Positions 62,795 to 64,000 of a stretch of 64,000 nt of DNA are shown one piece after another. How positions within the stretch are numbered: the stretch's first letter is position 1; each line of letters begins with the position of its first letter. The translations under genes and the position numbers were made by a program. The DNA lies in the NCBI GenBank assembly GCA_037893245.1, contig JBAIAA010000119.1:1426001-1490000 (forward strand), in the 5' to 3' direction. The stretch is from Crossaster papposus (lineage: Eukaryota > Echinodermata > Asteroidea > Velatida > Solasteridae). The notes beneath the pieces are model-generated. The model searched no databases. It saw nothing but the letters and a program-made list of their open reading frames with translations, and had not been told where the DNA came from.

Positions 62795-63526
62795 ATACCC
62801 CCGTCACACCGGACTGGCGTCCTTACTGCGTTCCTACGGCGACCCAGGACGCGGTAGGGATGCCATGGACCCCGCGGGGTCGTGGTGAGAACGCAGAAGG
62901 ACGCCGTGGGGACCCCAAGGACGCCGAAGGTCGCAGAGCGACGGCGTTTACTTCGGACATGTTCAAAGTAAACGCCGAGGTTTGGCGTCCTGGCTCAGGA
63001 CGCGGTGGGATCGCCCTGGGGTCGCCATGGTCGCCGTAGCAACGCAGTAGGAACTCGAAGGACGCCCTAGGGACGCAGTATGGACGTGGTAGGGTCGCCG
63101 TGGAGACGCGAATAAATGGATCGTGGACCCCGCGGCGACCTTACTGCGTCCTTACCACGTCTATGGGGTTCTTACAACGACCCCACCACGTCTATGGCGT
63201 CCTTACTGCGATGTCGGGACGCCGTGCAAACTCAATAGAAACGCCAAGGACGCGGTAAGGTCGTGGTAGAAACGCCAAAAACGCCGTGAGGTCGCCGATG
63301 ATCGCCGTGGGGACGCCGTGCAAACTCAATAGAAACGCCAAGGACGCGGTAAGGTCGTGGTGAGAACGCCGAGTAGACGTACAGATCGCGGAGCACAGGA
63401 CCCCGGTGTGACGGGTGACCGAAATCTTGATATTTTAAAGAAAAAGGATTGGGGTTCTCACGGCGACCATCGACGTCCTCCATTTTAGGACGCAGTAAGG
63501 ACGCCAGTCCGGTGTGACGGGGGTAT
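62795..63526. mobile_element. GC-rich TIR element, perfect 37-bp ends
   Basis: ATACCCCCGTCACACCGGAC plus 17 more bases at the left is exactly complementary to the right end. The body is dense in GGACGC(C/G)GT-like short repeats on both strands, and one segment (GTGCAAACTCAATAGAAACG...) occurs twice, at 63225 and 63308. No transposase; the open frames are repeat-driven. Confidence 0.9.
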
Positions 63527-63834
63527 AAAGCAGTGGGAATATGAGTGTATGAACCAAAGATATGTGCAAAAGCGATGCGAAAGGTGGACTTGCAGTTAGG
63601 TTTAACTGTAGACAAATGAAGGGCCTAGAATCCAAATTTGGTGTTGGAAAAAATTTAAACAAGTAAAATGCCACAAAAAAAAAGGAATGTCCACAGTGTA
63701 CATATGAAACGTAAGAATGTGGGTGCAATGTACATGTGGGTGTTACCATTCTGTCACATGCCAGTTACACAAATCTGCAGTTACCAGACACCCTGGAACC
63801 TGCTGCAACCCTACCTCCATACTGCAACTATCAT

Positions 63835-64000
63835 CTGGGGCCAATTTCAAAGCACAAACATTTGCTTAGCATGAAAATTCTTCCCTGTCAAAAACAGGGT
63901 TCCAAACCAAATTTGTAGGTAACATTATTGTTTCCGAGTTATATTCAGTTGGTTTTTGCTTAGCATAAAAATGCACATGGAGTTTTGGCTGACAACCCGT
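63835..64000 (+). mobile_element. GGGGCCAATTTCA MITE, partial at window end
   Basis: CTGGGGCCAATTTCAAAGCA and TTTGCTTAGCATGAAAATTC match 61299-61542. It runs off the right edge. Confidence 0.75.

Larger units (their letters stand above)
58544..64000. other. Right end: no gene seen, several DNA elements
   Basis: Probably intron of gene B. Elements are at 59460-59670, 60285-60677, 61299-61542, 61665-61957, 62795-63526 and 63835-64000; a TACATG palindromic microsatellite lies at 58755-58800; a tRNA-like B-box remnant (minus) lies at about 62585-62640. 59050-59450 and 62000-62580 are AT-rich and unassigned. Confidence 0.55.

Noticed and set aside
63232..63615. 127-aa minus-strand frame
   Set aside because: It lies in the GC-rich repeat body of a TIR element, where stop codons are rare.

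Overview
This window looks like nuclear DNA of a marine deuterostome invertebrate, most likely an echinoderm. Protein-coding exons are short and split by GT-AG introns. The proteins are metazoan types: an adhesion GPCR with GAIN, GPS and 7TM parts, and extracellular EGF-domain proteins. Most of the sequence is introns filled with tandem repeats, MITEs, tRNA-derived SINEs and DNA transposons. The echinoderm assignment rests on repeat families that look familiar to me and could not be checked here. Long G or C runs (22 to 35 nt) and TACATG microsatellites are frequent.

Layout. 0.16-2.17 kb is a 40/46-bp satellite lying inside an intron. 2.2-11.6 kb holds the last eight visible exons of an adhesion GPCR on the + strand. 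All eight join in phase, giving about 635 residues, and the 5' part lies left of the window. 12-15 kb is repeat-rich spacer. 17.47 kb starts EGF gene A: signal peptide plus Thr-rich stalk, a minisatellite exon coding [12 protein letters not shown] repeats, then three EGF exons at 26.7, 42.4 and 44.8 kb. All junctions are phase 1. 47.22 kb starts a tandem paralog, gene B: nearly the same first exon, no MDP exon, and an intact calcium-binding EGF exon at 50.4 kb. Its remaining exons are not seen before the window ends. The upstream and 5' halves of A (15.2-27.1 kb) and B (45.0-50.7 kb) are a segmental duplication. The two copies serve as natural empty and filled sites for several mobile-element insertions. 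Because the left neighbour is an adhesion GPCR and A and B encode signal peptide, Thr stalk and EGF modules, the cluster could be EGF-7TM-type receptors. That link is inference: no 7TM exon of A or B is visible.

Mobile DNA dominates 27.6-35.7 kb and 51.3-58.5 kb. The first block is a decayed, rearranged Tc1-like transposon. It is interrupted by a 5.87-kb element with terminal inverted repeats and a perfect 9-bp target duplication. That element carries a compact spliced SGNH-hydrolase gene broken by a 19-bp tandem duplication. The second block has the order A1 - 5 kb - B1 A2 - 0.54 kb - B2, with A1=A2 (375 bp) and B1=B2 (487 bp). This matches the split-direct-repeat layout of tyrosine-recombinase retrotransposons, but no reverse transcriptase or recombinase ORF is visible. 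Smaller elements include two 33-34 bp palindromes, each flanked by a perfect 8-bp direct repeat, a 273-bp hAT-like MITE with an 8-bp target duplication, and several families that target TTAA.
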